Assembly (NCBI GenBank): GCA_035610365.1
Contig: CM069432.1
Coordinates: 164,236,035-164,300,034 of the forward strand
DNA length: 64,000 nt
Source of the DNA: Aquatica leii
Lineage: Eukaryota > Arthropoda > Insecta > Coleoptera > Lampyridae
Reading direction: 5' to 3'
The notes below the pieces were generated by a model. That model did no database searches and was not told where the DNA came from. It saw nothing but the letters and a program-made list of their open reading frames with translations. The position numbers were made by a program, and so were the translations under genes. Numbering within the stretch: position 1 is the stretch's first letter; every line of letters begins with the position of its first letter. Below are positions 21,000 to 31,439 of this stretch, piece after piece.

Positions 21000-23720
21000 A
21001 AATTATACAAAATTAGTTATAATTATAGCTTTGAAGAATTTTACATAGACGGTTAGTACATTGGAAATTGTTATTAGTAACCAATTTTTCATGCACATGT
21101 GCGTTCTTGTATAATTAATACAATTTTAGATCAAATATTTTTATAAATAAGAGTAAAGCTTATACAACAAACGCATTATAACAAATTTAGTTTTAACGTA
21201 AATATATTTTTAACAAAATGTAGTGTTCATTTGTATAATTAATTAATTAAAATATTTTGTTTTTACACCGTGTTAAAACTGATAATACTAAAATAAAGTT
21301 TTAATTATTTTACAAAACGTTAAAGTTTGTTGATTTTGTTTTTAAAGATATAATATAAAAATGTACGTCAGTAAGTAAGGTAGTACAAAAGTTTAATGTA
21401 TGCTAATCAATTGCCGCACGTTTGTTTCAATTTTTAAGAATTTGTACTTTACTTTGCTCTTTTACACTTAAACAATGACATGAGATTATTGTTATTGATT
21501 AAACGGTAACAACGCTTATATTAAACATGCATAAATAATTGGCAAATTTAACTTTAAAATAAACGTTTGTTAAACAAATATATGCAAATCGGTTATATTT
21601 TCTAAATTCACTTGGTCTTGTAGGAACTTGACGCGAAAACTTAATTTTTAAAAGTACTTTTTTTAGCACCAAAAACTAGTTTTAAAAGGTAACGAATGCA
21701 CAGTTTTTCATTCCCAGTCGCAGTGATTCACGTTTATAAATTTCTCAACGTTATTTTTACGTTACGTTAATTACTTTGTTTTTAATATAACAATAACGCG
21801 GTAAAAATAATTGTTGAAAAATTTTATTGAATAAATTACAAAAAAATGCAATTTTGGAAAGAATTAAAAACCAAATTAGAAACTTTAAACAACGCTAATG
21901 CCTGCGTTTGTATTATTATATACTTATCAATAGTTTTATAGAATCAAACGTTACTAATAAAAATCAATCACTTTCTACGAACACAAAAATATACTTATTA
22001 AATACAAAAATAAATTTAGAAAAAATTATACTTGTTACACAATAAAAAAGGTATTTTTAAAACTAATTAACTGTAGTATGTTCTACATAGCTTTGCCATA
22101 TTGTTCCCATCAGTTATTGCTTAGGTAAAACAATAATTTTATTAAATTAATCTAACCTAATTGTAAAACATGCAATATTGTGAAATATCTACTTAATATC
22201 ATTAATTACTTCCAATTATTGACATTTGCGTAAAACAAATGTAAAGCTTTTAACTGTTTTAATGTGGTTTTATAAATTAAAAACAAAAAATTAAAAATTA
22301 TTATAGGTATATTTAGTTAAAATGTTGCAGATTAATTGTGCTAACAAAAATTAAAATGAAATGATCATTAATACTTTAATTGTACAAATACGAAAATACC
22401 TACAATGCATCAAAAGAAATACAAATACAATACAATATAAATACAAACCTAATTTTAAATAATACACGTTAAAAATACGATAACAAACTTAACAATAAAA
22501 CAGTTGAAAACAATGCAGATTAGGCACAAGTCAATTAACTATTACTACAAAATATCGAAATTCGAAAGATCTAAACTTCTAAATTCAACTTGTTAACTGA
22601 AAAATAACTTATTTAAAATTTAACTGTAATTATAGTCATTCATCAAGGAATGCGCAATTTCTTAGTCACATCATAGATGCTATTGCTTTATTCGTACAAG
22701 TTTAATATAATTTACTAGCAATTTTACCTTTATATTCTGTAAGTATTAAAAAAGAACAAAAAGTAAAAATTAATATTGAATGTTAATTGCGTAATTTCCT
22801 AAATATTGTAATTTATTAATATTTAATTTACCTTTGTTTCAAACTATAAATTTTTTTTATTCATTATACCTCTATAATACCTTTACTTACAACTGTACTA
22901 GTTTAAAATAGTTGACTTGCTTTAGTTACATAAAGTTTGGAGACTAGCTTTGTTAGCTACTTTGTCATTGTGCGGTTTATTCTCCCGATTATCTAATTTG
23001 CACCTTGACAACGGCATTTCTCCTTTAATTAAATAATGCGTAAGTATACAACCGTTTCTAAAATGTATTAATTCGGTTTAAAAGTGAATTTATTAAGGTC
23101 TAAAACCATTTTTTGATCTAAAAAAGTATTGTTTATAAATTTTCTATTCGCATTTAACTGACCGTAGATAACTTAATAAGTCCAACAGTATTGTAAAACT
23201 TCTTATTGAGTTTAGTATGACTTTGACGTTGTGTCATATTAGTATTATTTTAAAAAGGAGTCAGAACTGTATTCAAGTATAACATTTTTTCAGCCATGTT
23301 TTCTGACTTCGAGTAGTCTTTTGTTTTTTTAGGTTTTTATTGTAATTTTACTATATGTATACAGACTATTTTTTCATTTTGGTAATTTAATTTATGTATA
23401 TTATGCCATCTAAGAATTTTCATATTGGTGTACCGCATACGCATACAATTGTGTTAAATGCTCTTAACATGCTCGATAGTTTATACCTCATACTGTAATA
23501 ACATTAACAAAAAGAAATAAGTACAGATCTTGTAAAACTACAATTTTTCTAAAATTTAAATTTTCCGCTAAATAAAATACATATTAACCAGTACTACTAG
23601 AAGGGTTTTATTTTTAATTTTTAATAAAGAGCATTTGTACGCATCCAATAGATAACAATAAATTAATAGTTTTTTTACTTATTTATGCGATAAGAATCGC
23701 CCGGTGCAATTATGATTATG
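21000..23720. other. Intron sequence, no feature recognised
   Basis: Part of the roughly 7-kb intron between the last two visible exons of the GRXCR-like gene. A+T-rich, no coding segment or element end recognised. Confidence 0.6.
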
Positions 23721-23869
23721 AACAATGTTACTTAGTTCTAATTTTAGGGGTTGGTAGAAGAAGATGGGGGTTGTTTTTAGATTACTTTTTAGTATTTTAA
23801 TGGCGACAGAGTTTAATTTGCGGTACATACAAAGTTTAAAACCTTTTCGTAATCCTTTTAATAATTGCG

Positions 23870-24605
23870 AGTAGTAGAATAGTAATTTATCTGGACGATA
23901 TACTTATAGTTACTAGGTCTGCATGTGAGAATATGGAGGTATTGTCTAAAGCTTTTCCAGTACTAGTTGATAATTGGTTAAAATTTAAACATGAAAAATG
24001 TAATTATTTGCAAACAAGTATAGATTATTTAGATTATGTAATTAATCAATTGGAAATAGGCTCAAATCCAAAAAAATTAAAACTGTTGTTCATTATCCTG
24101 TGCCTCGTAACGCAAAGATGCTACATAGTTCCTTAGAACTGTCGAGCTATTCTTAAAGCTTATTAATAATTATTTGCTGATTGCAAAACCGTTGTTTCAT
24201 CTAATTAAAGAAAATGTCAAATTTGAGTTTGCTCACGTTCATTTACAAGTTATAGAGAAAATAAGGAAAATTGGTTTGTAAACTGGTTTTAGCTATCTAC
24301 TAAGTAAATAGCAAAACACAACTGCATTGTAACGCTGGTATGTATAGTTGTAGAGGCATTTTAATGCAGAAACAAGATGACGAATGGTTTTATCTGGTTA
24401 GTTATTACATTAAACGTGGAAATGAGTGCGAGAAAAAGTACCATAACTACAAACAAGAATATTTAACCATAGTCTATAATATAAAGCGGTTTGAGATATA
24501 TTTAATAATGAAGTTTGTTATAATTACTAACTGTACTAGTAAGTAATAGACTTTGATTACGAAATAAAACATCATCCGGTATCTCGTATGTCCCACGTAG
24601 ATGCG
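23870..24605 (+). pseudogene. Gypsy RT (YLDD part) and RNase H remnant
   Basis: RIVIYLDDILIVTRSA (from about 23877) carries the RT catalytic YLDD. After it comes KFKHEKCNYLQTSIDYLDYVI. After a degraded stretch the RNase H/connection region resumes as MYSCRGILMQKQDDEWF, SYYIKRGNECEKKYHNYKQE and the spacer EIKHHPVSRMSHVDAMS. Stops and frameshifts are frequent. The catalytic Asp before the MYSC segment has been replaced (NAGMYSC where the family has TDAS). Confidence 0.8.
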
Positions 24606-24754
24606 ATGAGTCTGTTACCGTCGGTTAAAAGTTTAGAAGATCGTGGGTTAGAGTTACCGCTTTTGATGAAACCGAACTCGGATCAGGTCATTAACAGTAT
24701 TCGTTAAGAGTTAAATAAAAGAGCACGAAAGCTTGCGCTATAATTAAAAAAAAT

Positions 24755-26280
24755 TTAGGGACCTGGATCGAACCGAAATAAAACCAAAAACCGGACTGCA
24801 ACCGGTATTTTTAGTTGAAACCGAAATTTGTTCAAATCAGATTTATTGAACCGGACCAAAACCCTTATTTATTTTTCGGTTCCTTTCGGTTTTATTTTCA
24901 AAGTTGTAAACACAATCATTAAGCGTAACACACAAAAACTTTGGAAGAGCAATAAATATATAATGTTTAATTAGTAAATATATTAATAATTTTTTGGCTG
25001 TAAGAAAAATAGCAGGTATCTTTTCAATATAACTCCAGCAAAAACAAATAACACATTCAAAATTTTTTAGACGGGTCAGATTACCACTTATGCCACTCGT
25101 CTGAAAATAATACGTTATGGCACTAAAACTAGTTCGAAAGCTTCTTGTTACTGCAACCGGTTAACTAGTGAGCTTGTTGGACATGATATAAAGAAGGTAT
25201 AAGGGTACAAAGAATAATTTTTCAAAATATGGTATACTGTACTATGGAATACGTTAACTTTGCAAGTAAATTCTTTAGTGCTACTTTGTGACCGATCTAC
25301 AATTTGCAATAACTGTACATACATACATTGGAGAAAAACAACTATTAAAGTATTGCTTTTATTGAAAAGATTTATTGTTTTACGTGTTTTTCAGTTTTTC
25401 GTAGGTAGGAATAACACCTACAATCTCACACATACACGCCAAAATAACGTTCACAAAAGCAATTACAACTTAGTATTAACTGAAGAAATCAAAGCAGAAA
25501 TAAAACAGATTGTCAAACTGAGTTCTAAGAAACCTAAATTTGGTGTTTATACTTCTTACATTGCATTTCTTTTGTTTATTTAGTTGAAGTTTTATTTTGG
25601 TTGCAACAAGATAATCGTAATCGAGTACAAAAAGTTAAGTTAGGTCACTGTCAAAACAAAGAAATAAAGATTAATAATTATTTATTTATTGTAATTATTT
25701 TATTAACAATTTATTTTGTGGATGATCCAGAATAACTTAGAATTTACCGCATAGTTAAAGTCAACAGTCCATCTCCACTTTTTAAATTGTCAGGACTGGC
25801 CTAAAAGCTTTAATTGTAAATATCTCAAAAATTGGCCTCTTTAGACCAAATCTTTAAAGGATAAATTTCTATTTAAGGTACAAAACGGTAACAAACGTGA
25901 AATGAGTTATATTTCTCGTCACATAATCAAAACATAATGGACAAAACGATGATAACGTATACTGAAACTGGTTATAAGATAATGTGAAAGTTTGAATGAA
26001 TAAATCTTAGGTTTACAATATCCTATGATGAGTTTGTAAAAGACATTTATATAATTGTCTATAACAATTTATCACTTAATGTTTGGTAAAGAATGTCCAT
26101 GACACTAATCTTTTGCTTCTGTAAGCTTATGTTGAGTTGCATTTATTTAAATAGTTGAATTACTGGAACCAAAAAAAACAAAATTAAATCAAGAACCGGA
26201 CTGTGTCTGTCTATGGAAACCTAAACCGTTAAAAAAAAGATAACAGATATTACGTTTCTGTCCAGGTTCTTGGTTAGTTT
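24755..26280. mobile_element. Insertion in the gypsy remnant, possibly hAT-like
   Basis: This 1.5-kb block separates gypsy RNase H from integrase. Its ends look like imperfect inverted repeats: left GGACCTGGATCGAACCG (about 24758-24774), right (reverse complement of about 26250-26270) GAACCTGGACAGAAACG. Repeated CCGGACTG and CGGTTC words occur near both ends. An unrecognised ORF (25260-25583, plus) lies inside. The superfamily is a guess; no clear target duplication was found. Confidence 0.35.
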
Positions 26281-26289
26281 ACCGTAAAG

Positions 26290-26730
26290 TAACGATAGTT
26301 TGATGTACCGGCTGTCATAGAATTTGAAATAATTAACATTTATCATTTAAACATGAAACCTGTCGGTTTTGTTAAAACTATAAAATTGATATCTCGAACG
26401 TATTGGTTTCCTAAAATAAGGAGTAAAGTACGCGATTTTATCAATAATTGCCTAAAATGTATTGTTTATTTGGCAAATAATGATAAGAAAAAAGGTTTAT
26501 TGCATTCAATTCCAAAAGGGAAGGTAGTATTTGACACCATTCATGTTGATCACATGGGTCCATTGGAAAACACTAACAATAAAAACAAACATATTTTTGT
26601 GGTAGTTGATGCTTTTACCAAATTTGTTAAGTTGTGCTGTTGTAAAACTTTGGAAGCGAAAGATACTACCAAACATTTTTTGAAATATTTTGATAATTAC
26701 AGTAGTCTTACATGGGTTGTGGCCAAGTAG
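26290..26730 (+). pseudogene. Gypsy integrase remnant (zinc finger and first catalytic region)
   Basis: The open frame 26353-26730 reads YWFPKIRSKVRDFINNCLKC (second half of the HHCC finger), GLLHSIPKGKVVFDTIHVDH with the first catalytic Asp, then IFVVVDAFTKFVKLCC. The frame closes before the second Asp. Upstream text to about 26290 in other frames appears to be its N-terminal portion. One of several decayed pieces of the same Pol. Confidence 0.8.
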
Positions 26731-26829
26731 AGTATCTTAATTGAGTTAAATAAGGGTAAATTTATCACGTTGGGATAAGGTTTGAAATAAAGTACAATTT
26801 TGTATAAATAGTACTAGTTGCCGTTTCCC

Positions 26830-27230
26830 GGAGAACACACCGTATCGCTTATTGTTTGGCATTGATCAAAGAAGCGAAAGTAATAATTTATTACGTGAGT
26901 TTTTGGTTAACGATAATGAAATAAATTTTGATAATGTTAGAAAAAAGGCTTTAGTTGAAATAGAGGAAAGTCAGGCTTACAACAGGTTGTATTATAATAA
27001 ACATCATAAAAAGAATAGAGAGTATGACGAGAGAAATGATGTTGCTATCCCAAATAATGTGATTTTACCGGGATATAATAAAATACTATTACCTAAATAT
27101 AGGGGGCCCTATGTAATTAATAAAAGATAAGGTAACAGTTATCTTATTAGGGACGTAGAAAGATTTCAGTTTCTCTTCTCTTCTTTATGAAAGCGTTATT
27201 GGCGTGTTTAATGTAAAGCCGTGGTTGCGA
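26830..27230 (+). pseudogene. Gypsy integrase C-terminal remnant
   Basis: Reads PENTPYRLLFGIDQRSE, then a charged stretch (YNKHHKKNREYDERNDV) and the GPY/F-like LPKYRGPYVINKR, where the first stop falls. Traces continue (SYLIRDVERFQ, GVFNVKPWLR). This matches the C-terminal integrase region of gypsy elements. A gap in this region versus 26730 removed the second and third catalytic residues. Confidence 0.7.
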
Positions 27231-27939
27231 AATAACATTTCTACATCTTAGTTAGCAAAACGATAATCAAACATGGCCGAAAACGACTATTAGTCATATT
27301 AGCCGTATTATAGTGATTTTAAGCTTAATTTTTAAATGAATCTAACAACAGTGTTACTTAGTTTTAATTTTATGATTTTGATAGGTGAAGGTCGGGATTG
27401 TTTTTAGATTCCTTTTTGGTGTTTTAATGGCGGCAGAGTTTAGTTTGAAAATATGCAAAGTTTAAAAGCTACGTGGTTTATTTATTTGCATTATATTAAT
27501 TATTATGTTTATTTAGTAAATGTTAAAACAGTTCAAATTAAACTTAATTTATATTGCAAATCAAAATTATAAATTTAATTCATTAAAATTATTTTTACAA
27601 TAACTACAACATGAAAAATAGTTTAGAATGCATTTTTTTGTAATTAAAATGTGTATTTTCTAAACTGTAAAAAATAATCTCTTCTTATAAACGTAAATCT
27701 TAAAAGTTATTTAAAAAATTTTAAAAGAAAGATTAAACAAACTTTTCAAAACAAAGTTATTCCTAAATTTCAATTTACCAGTAGTCAAGCATGAAAATTT
27801 TCAAAGCAGTGTAAAAAACGTTCAGTCGTAGTTTTAATTTATATGTATTTTTTTATACATATTTAACATTATAAATAAAACTATATAAGTAGCTTTAGGT
27901 ATTCTATGTAAATGTAATTTTGTAAACAATAATACTAAC

Positions 27940-28005
27940 CTTATAACATTTTAATATTTTTCGCAATTCTCCTGTCTCGTTTAATCTCTCTACAGTCTCT
28001 ACGTC
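27940..28005 (-). CDS. GRXCR1-like: GRXCR1-like gene, small exon completing the glutaredoxin domain
   Basis: A 66-bp exon (22 codons) bounded by TTTCAG (28008-28006) and the donor GTTAGT (27939-27934). It encodes DVETVERLNETGELRKILK followed by CYK, which continues exactly from the GQHIG end of the 45945-46178 exon, in phase 0. This is the end of the glutaredoxin fold, with the conserved D-x-E helix start and the GELRKIL helix. The next exon downstream (20990) also starts in phase 0. Short exons of this kind are easily missed by automated prediction. Confidence 0.93.
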
Positions 28006-28009
28006 CTGA

Positions 28010-29350
28010 AACAAAAAATATCTTTAAATACAGTTATATAAAATACAAAACACTTTGTGCAGTAATTAAATATTATTTGTTTAAAATTAAGTTTTACTGC
28101 TATTTCTAAGAAAATTTCGACAAAATGTAAGTTGAAGTATTTAAAGATAAAGAAATTTTGTACCTTTATTCTTTGTTAATGACATTTGCTTTTTATAAAT
28201 TATTTTTAATTTTAATAGCCGACAGTTACGTGTATGCTTTTTAAATGCGAGAAAAACGAACTGCGTATCCTTTTTAAAATTTGATAGCAAAACTAGGATT
28301 CCCTAAGGTTCTGTTTAGCGTACAATGATAACGCTTACCAAATACTTTAACAGAATCTGTTTAGAAGTAAAAATTATGTAAAAACGCAAACAAATAAAAA
28401 TATTTGTATAACAACAAAATTTAAATACAGTTCAGTTAAAATTAATTCAAAGTAAAACGACAAAAATTTATTAAAATATCTTTATATGTTAAGTTAACTA
28501 TAAGAATTCTTAAAAGTTGATTCTATTTCAAAACTGCCTAAAATTTGTTCAAAACAAAACAAAAAATAAAACAGTGAGTACCTACAAATGTTGGAAAAAT
28601 TGTATTTTTCTTTTTATACGATTTCTTCTTATTTTAAGCATATACAAAGGACATTCACCTTAGTCAGATGGTGTATGTCTTTCATACTCCGTTGATTGAA
28701 CTACTAAATATACATCTTTTTCTTAAAGTTTTTTAACATATGCTTTTAGAAAGGTAATTTAACTGTGTAAAATTTATCAATACATACATATTTAAAAAAC
28801 TGTATTTGCATCAATAACATCTTCTATTAAAGTATTAAACCATACACGTTTCATAAATCATTAAACAACTATATTTTAAATAATAAATGTAAGGATATCC
28901 GAGTTTATTATTTTTATAATTTACTATGTTCAATTTAAATTAATCGTGTTAAAAAAAACAAAGAATTTAATATAATAATTCTAAATAACAATTTGTACAT
29001 TTTTTTATATAAATTAACGTTTACCTTAAACAAGCATTTTAAGATGTTTAGCTAGCATTAATTAGAAAGTAGATGGACAAGTTTTGTTATAGTTGTATAA
29101 AAGTCTAACATTATCAAGATTTAATTATGACAGCATTAGTTTATAGAATACACAAAACTTTAAGCTCGCACTACTATTAAACATTGAACACCCAAAAACA
29201 TCTGAATATGAATTGATATGATTAAATTTAGTTTTACAATAGTATAAACATTTATGCTGCAAAAAACTGTTATGATGTAGACACATACATTTCAACCCCT
29301 TATACACAAGATTCTATACAAACATCAAAAAATAAAGTAGGAAAAAAATC
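28010..29350. other. Intron sequence, no feature recognised
   Basis: A+T-rich; the ORF 29125-29307 minus has no motif. Nothing else recognised. Confidence 0.5.
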
Positions 29351-29355
29351 ATCTT

Positions 29356-29600
29356 TATGGGAGCGCTTGGCCATAATTGTATAGAAGGTAATAAAACAGC
29401 GGATAAAACAGCCAAGTTTAAAGTTAAAAAATAAATATTGATTTGTCTGTATACAAAAAGATCTTAAACAACACTTAAGAAATAAAGTTATGAAAAAATA
29501 GACAACCCACTAGAAATCAGAAACAAACATTTAAAAAAATTATAAACCCGATATACAAAAAAACAAAACGCAGTTTAATTTATACAGACCAATATAATAG
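29356..29600 (+). pseudogene. LINE RNase H remnant (Jockey/R1 type)
   Basis: The frame MGALGHNCIEGNKTADKTAK (29358-29417) has the GH-x2-I-x-GN-x2-AD-x2-AK signature of the RNase H end of LINE polyproteins. Degraded text follows to about 29600 (KPDIQKNKTQF). The trail resumes at 31380-31430 with RLRIGHTNLTDSY, another hallmark of these proteins. The element was therefore split by the material between. Confidence 0.65.
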
Positions 29601-29602
29601 TA

Positions 29603-29728
29603 TATTATATATCAAGGTTGAGAAGTGCATCATTATAACCTAAGCGATAGATTATATCGCGAGACGCGAAGCGTCGAGGGATATAAATCGCGCAGGTTAT
29701 AATGAACTTCTCAACCGTGTTATATATA
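29603..29728. repeat. Foldback (palindromic) element with CpG-rich centre
   Basis: The arms GGTTGAGAAGT-x3-CATTATAACCT (left) and AGGTTATAATG-x-ACTTCTCAACC (right) pair over roughly 50 bases each. The centre holds GACGC-GAA-GCGTC (about 29663-29675), unusually CpG-rich for this neighbourhood. The outer TATATATCA/TGTTATATATA also pairs. It looks like a MITE or foldback inserted in the LINE remnant. Confidence 0.75.
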
Positions 29729-29979
29729 CAATTTTTTCCACTACTAGAATTATTAAAACCTTTCTACCTGTTACTAAATCAAATTTAAAATTTAAGATAT
29801 TAATTTTAAATTAAAAATCAAGTCAGTAATTGTGACAGTTGTCATTAGTTTAATAGAATTAATTTTGACGTAATTCTTAATTGTGATTTAAAACACAAAA
29901 ATAAACAGATAACGTAAGTTTTTATTGCTAAAGTTGTTTAAATTGTTTAAAAACATTATTATTTTAAGCATTGATTATA

Positions 29980-31046
29980 CAGTAAAACCTGTGTAAATTG
30001 ACCACCTTTGGGACCATCACACAATGGTCACCTTGAGCAGGTGGTCATTTTAGAAAAAATAATGTTTTAGACACTAAAATTTACAAATCAACACTTTCTT
30101 ATTTTATAGTATTATCTTTAATCTAAAGAAATGTATAGAATAAAACAAAATATGTATTATCTAACAAAAAAATATCACAATACTCAAGGATAACTATGTA
30201 CATACAAACAATTAGTCTTAAGACAGCGAAGTTGATGAACATTTAACATACTGGAGGCAACTTTAAGAGTGATTTTATTTTCAGTTGCAACTAAGGCTAT
30301 TGCACTGTTATCGGCATCGCCATCACTATTAATAAGTTTATCGCCTTGCAAGTTATTCTTTGATTTGTCTTCCAATACCATTTTAAAAATCTCTTCAGCA
30401 CTGATTTTTTCAAAAACAGAGGAATTATTCATATCGAACTTGCTAAATTGTGGTAGGGACGGTTTTTCAAAAGAAATAAGTTTAGAAGATTCGCTTTCTA
30501 ATTCTCTAAATGCAAAACGTGCCTTTTTAAAAGATTTCATGATTGTTTCTTCTTCTTTAGTTGTCGCCACGTTTCTGCTACTCACATAATCGCATCCAGA
30601 ACGTTAACCTTAGCTGCAATTTCCATAACGGATTTTAAATCTTCTGAGATCTGACTCACATTTAGCGATCACTTTAGAAAACAATAATCAAAATTAGTCA
30701 GCATTGAAAATGTCTTCTGGTTTAAATTTTGCAATGCTCCATTCCATACGTCAACAATTGTTTTTATCTAAGATATAATATAATATATAATCTTTTGTTT
30801 TAAGAAAGACAATTAATATAAAAATCGATATGTTCACAATGTGTTTTTTCTCCTGGTCAGATTATAAAAGCATTTTTACTTAAAGTATTTGCAGTAAAAG
30901 TGGTCAATGGTCACAAAAGGCAGGTGGTCAATTTACACAATGGTAATTACATTAAATTCACTATTTTCTTGAAGGGACTGCCTGAAAGTGGTCAATATAA
31001 GCAATTGGTCGGTTTATACAGGTGGTCACATTTACAGGTTTCACTG
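29980..31046. mobile_element. Pogo/Tigger-type DNA transposon, internally deleted
   Basis: The left end CAGTAAAACCTGTG and the right end (reverse complement) CAGTGAAACCTGTAAATG form terminal inverted repeats, continuing with GACCACCT on both sides. TA dinucleotides flank the element at 29978-29979 and 31047-31048, the target duplication of this superfamily. At 1067 bp it is too short for a full transposase. An internal minus-strand ORF is the only coding remnant. Repeated GGTCA/TGACC words near both ends may be transposase-binding sites. Confidence 0.85.
30184..30585 (-). pseudogene. C-terminal remnant of Tigger-type transposase
   Basis: A 133-residue open frame inside the Tigger element. 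Its N-terminal part (EEETIMKSFKKARF) resembles the block after the DDE domain in Tigger proteins, where a conserved helix with a T-I-x3-F-x-KA-x-F pattern occurs. The rest is acidic and serine-rich, typical of the variable tail. The catalytic domain is missing. Identity is inferred mostly from its place between the terminal repeats. Confidence 0.55.
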
Positions 31047-31379
31047 TATCTAAAACATATTTAACTCAATACTATTCACATTTAATTAAGCGCGAACTTC
31101 AAATAACTTACTTTTTAAAATCAAAATAATTTATTAATTGAGCGATTTGAAAACTTAAATTAGCATTAAACAAAATCTCTTGCCCTTGGTACGCAGTTTC
31201 GTAAACTTTTTTTCTTTGAAACTGTTGTAGTATTATCAGAAAATGTAAATATGTTCATTATTAACTACTAGTTAATAATGAAATATTATTTACCTGAGCT
31301 TAAAAAAGTACAACTTCACGGCCTTCTATTATACGTAATATTGCAAGCGTATACAACTAGTAGTGGAAAAATAATTTTA

Positions 31380-31430
31380 ATTAGATTAAGAATAGGTCAC
31401 ACAAACTTAACCGACTCATACATAAGTTAA
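31380..31430 (+). pseudogene. LINE C-terminal motif, displaced
   Basis: Reads IRLRIGHTNLTDSYIS then stop. This motif follows the RNase H region in Jockey/R1 LINEs, so this is probably the continuation of the remnant at 29356-29600. Confidence 0.55.
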
Positions 31431-31439
31431 GAACGTTAT

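Larger units (their letters stand above)
23726..27475 (+). mobile_element. Old gypsy retrotransposon remnant, internally deleted
   Basis: Two similar segments (23726-23850 and 27352-27475, both starting TGTTACTTAG and both containing TTGTTTTTAGATT, TTTTAATGGCG-CAGAGTTTA and CAAAGTTTAAAA) bracket gypsy Pol remnants and are best read as decayed LTRs. Gag, protease and most of RT are missing, because the left LTR is only about 30 bp from the RT YLDD motif. The interior is further split by foreign sequence at 24755-26280. It lies in the GRXCR-like intron, opposite in strand to that gene. Confidence 0.75.
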
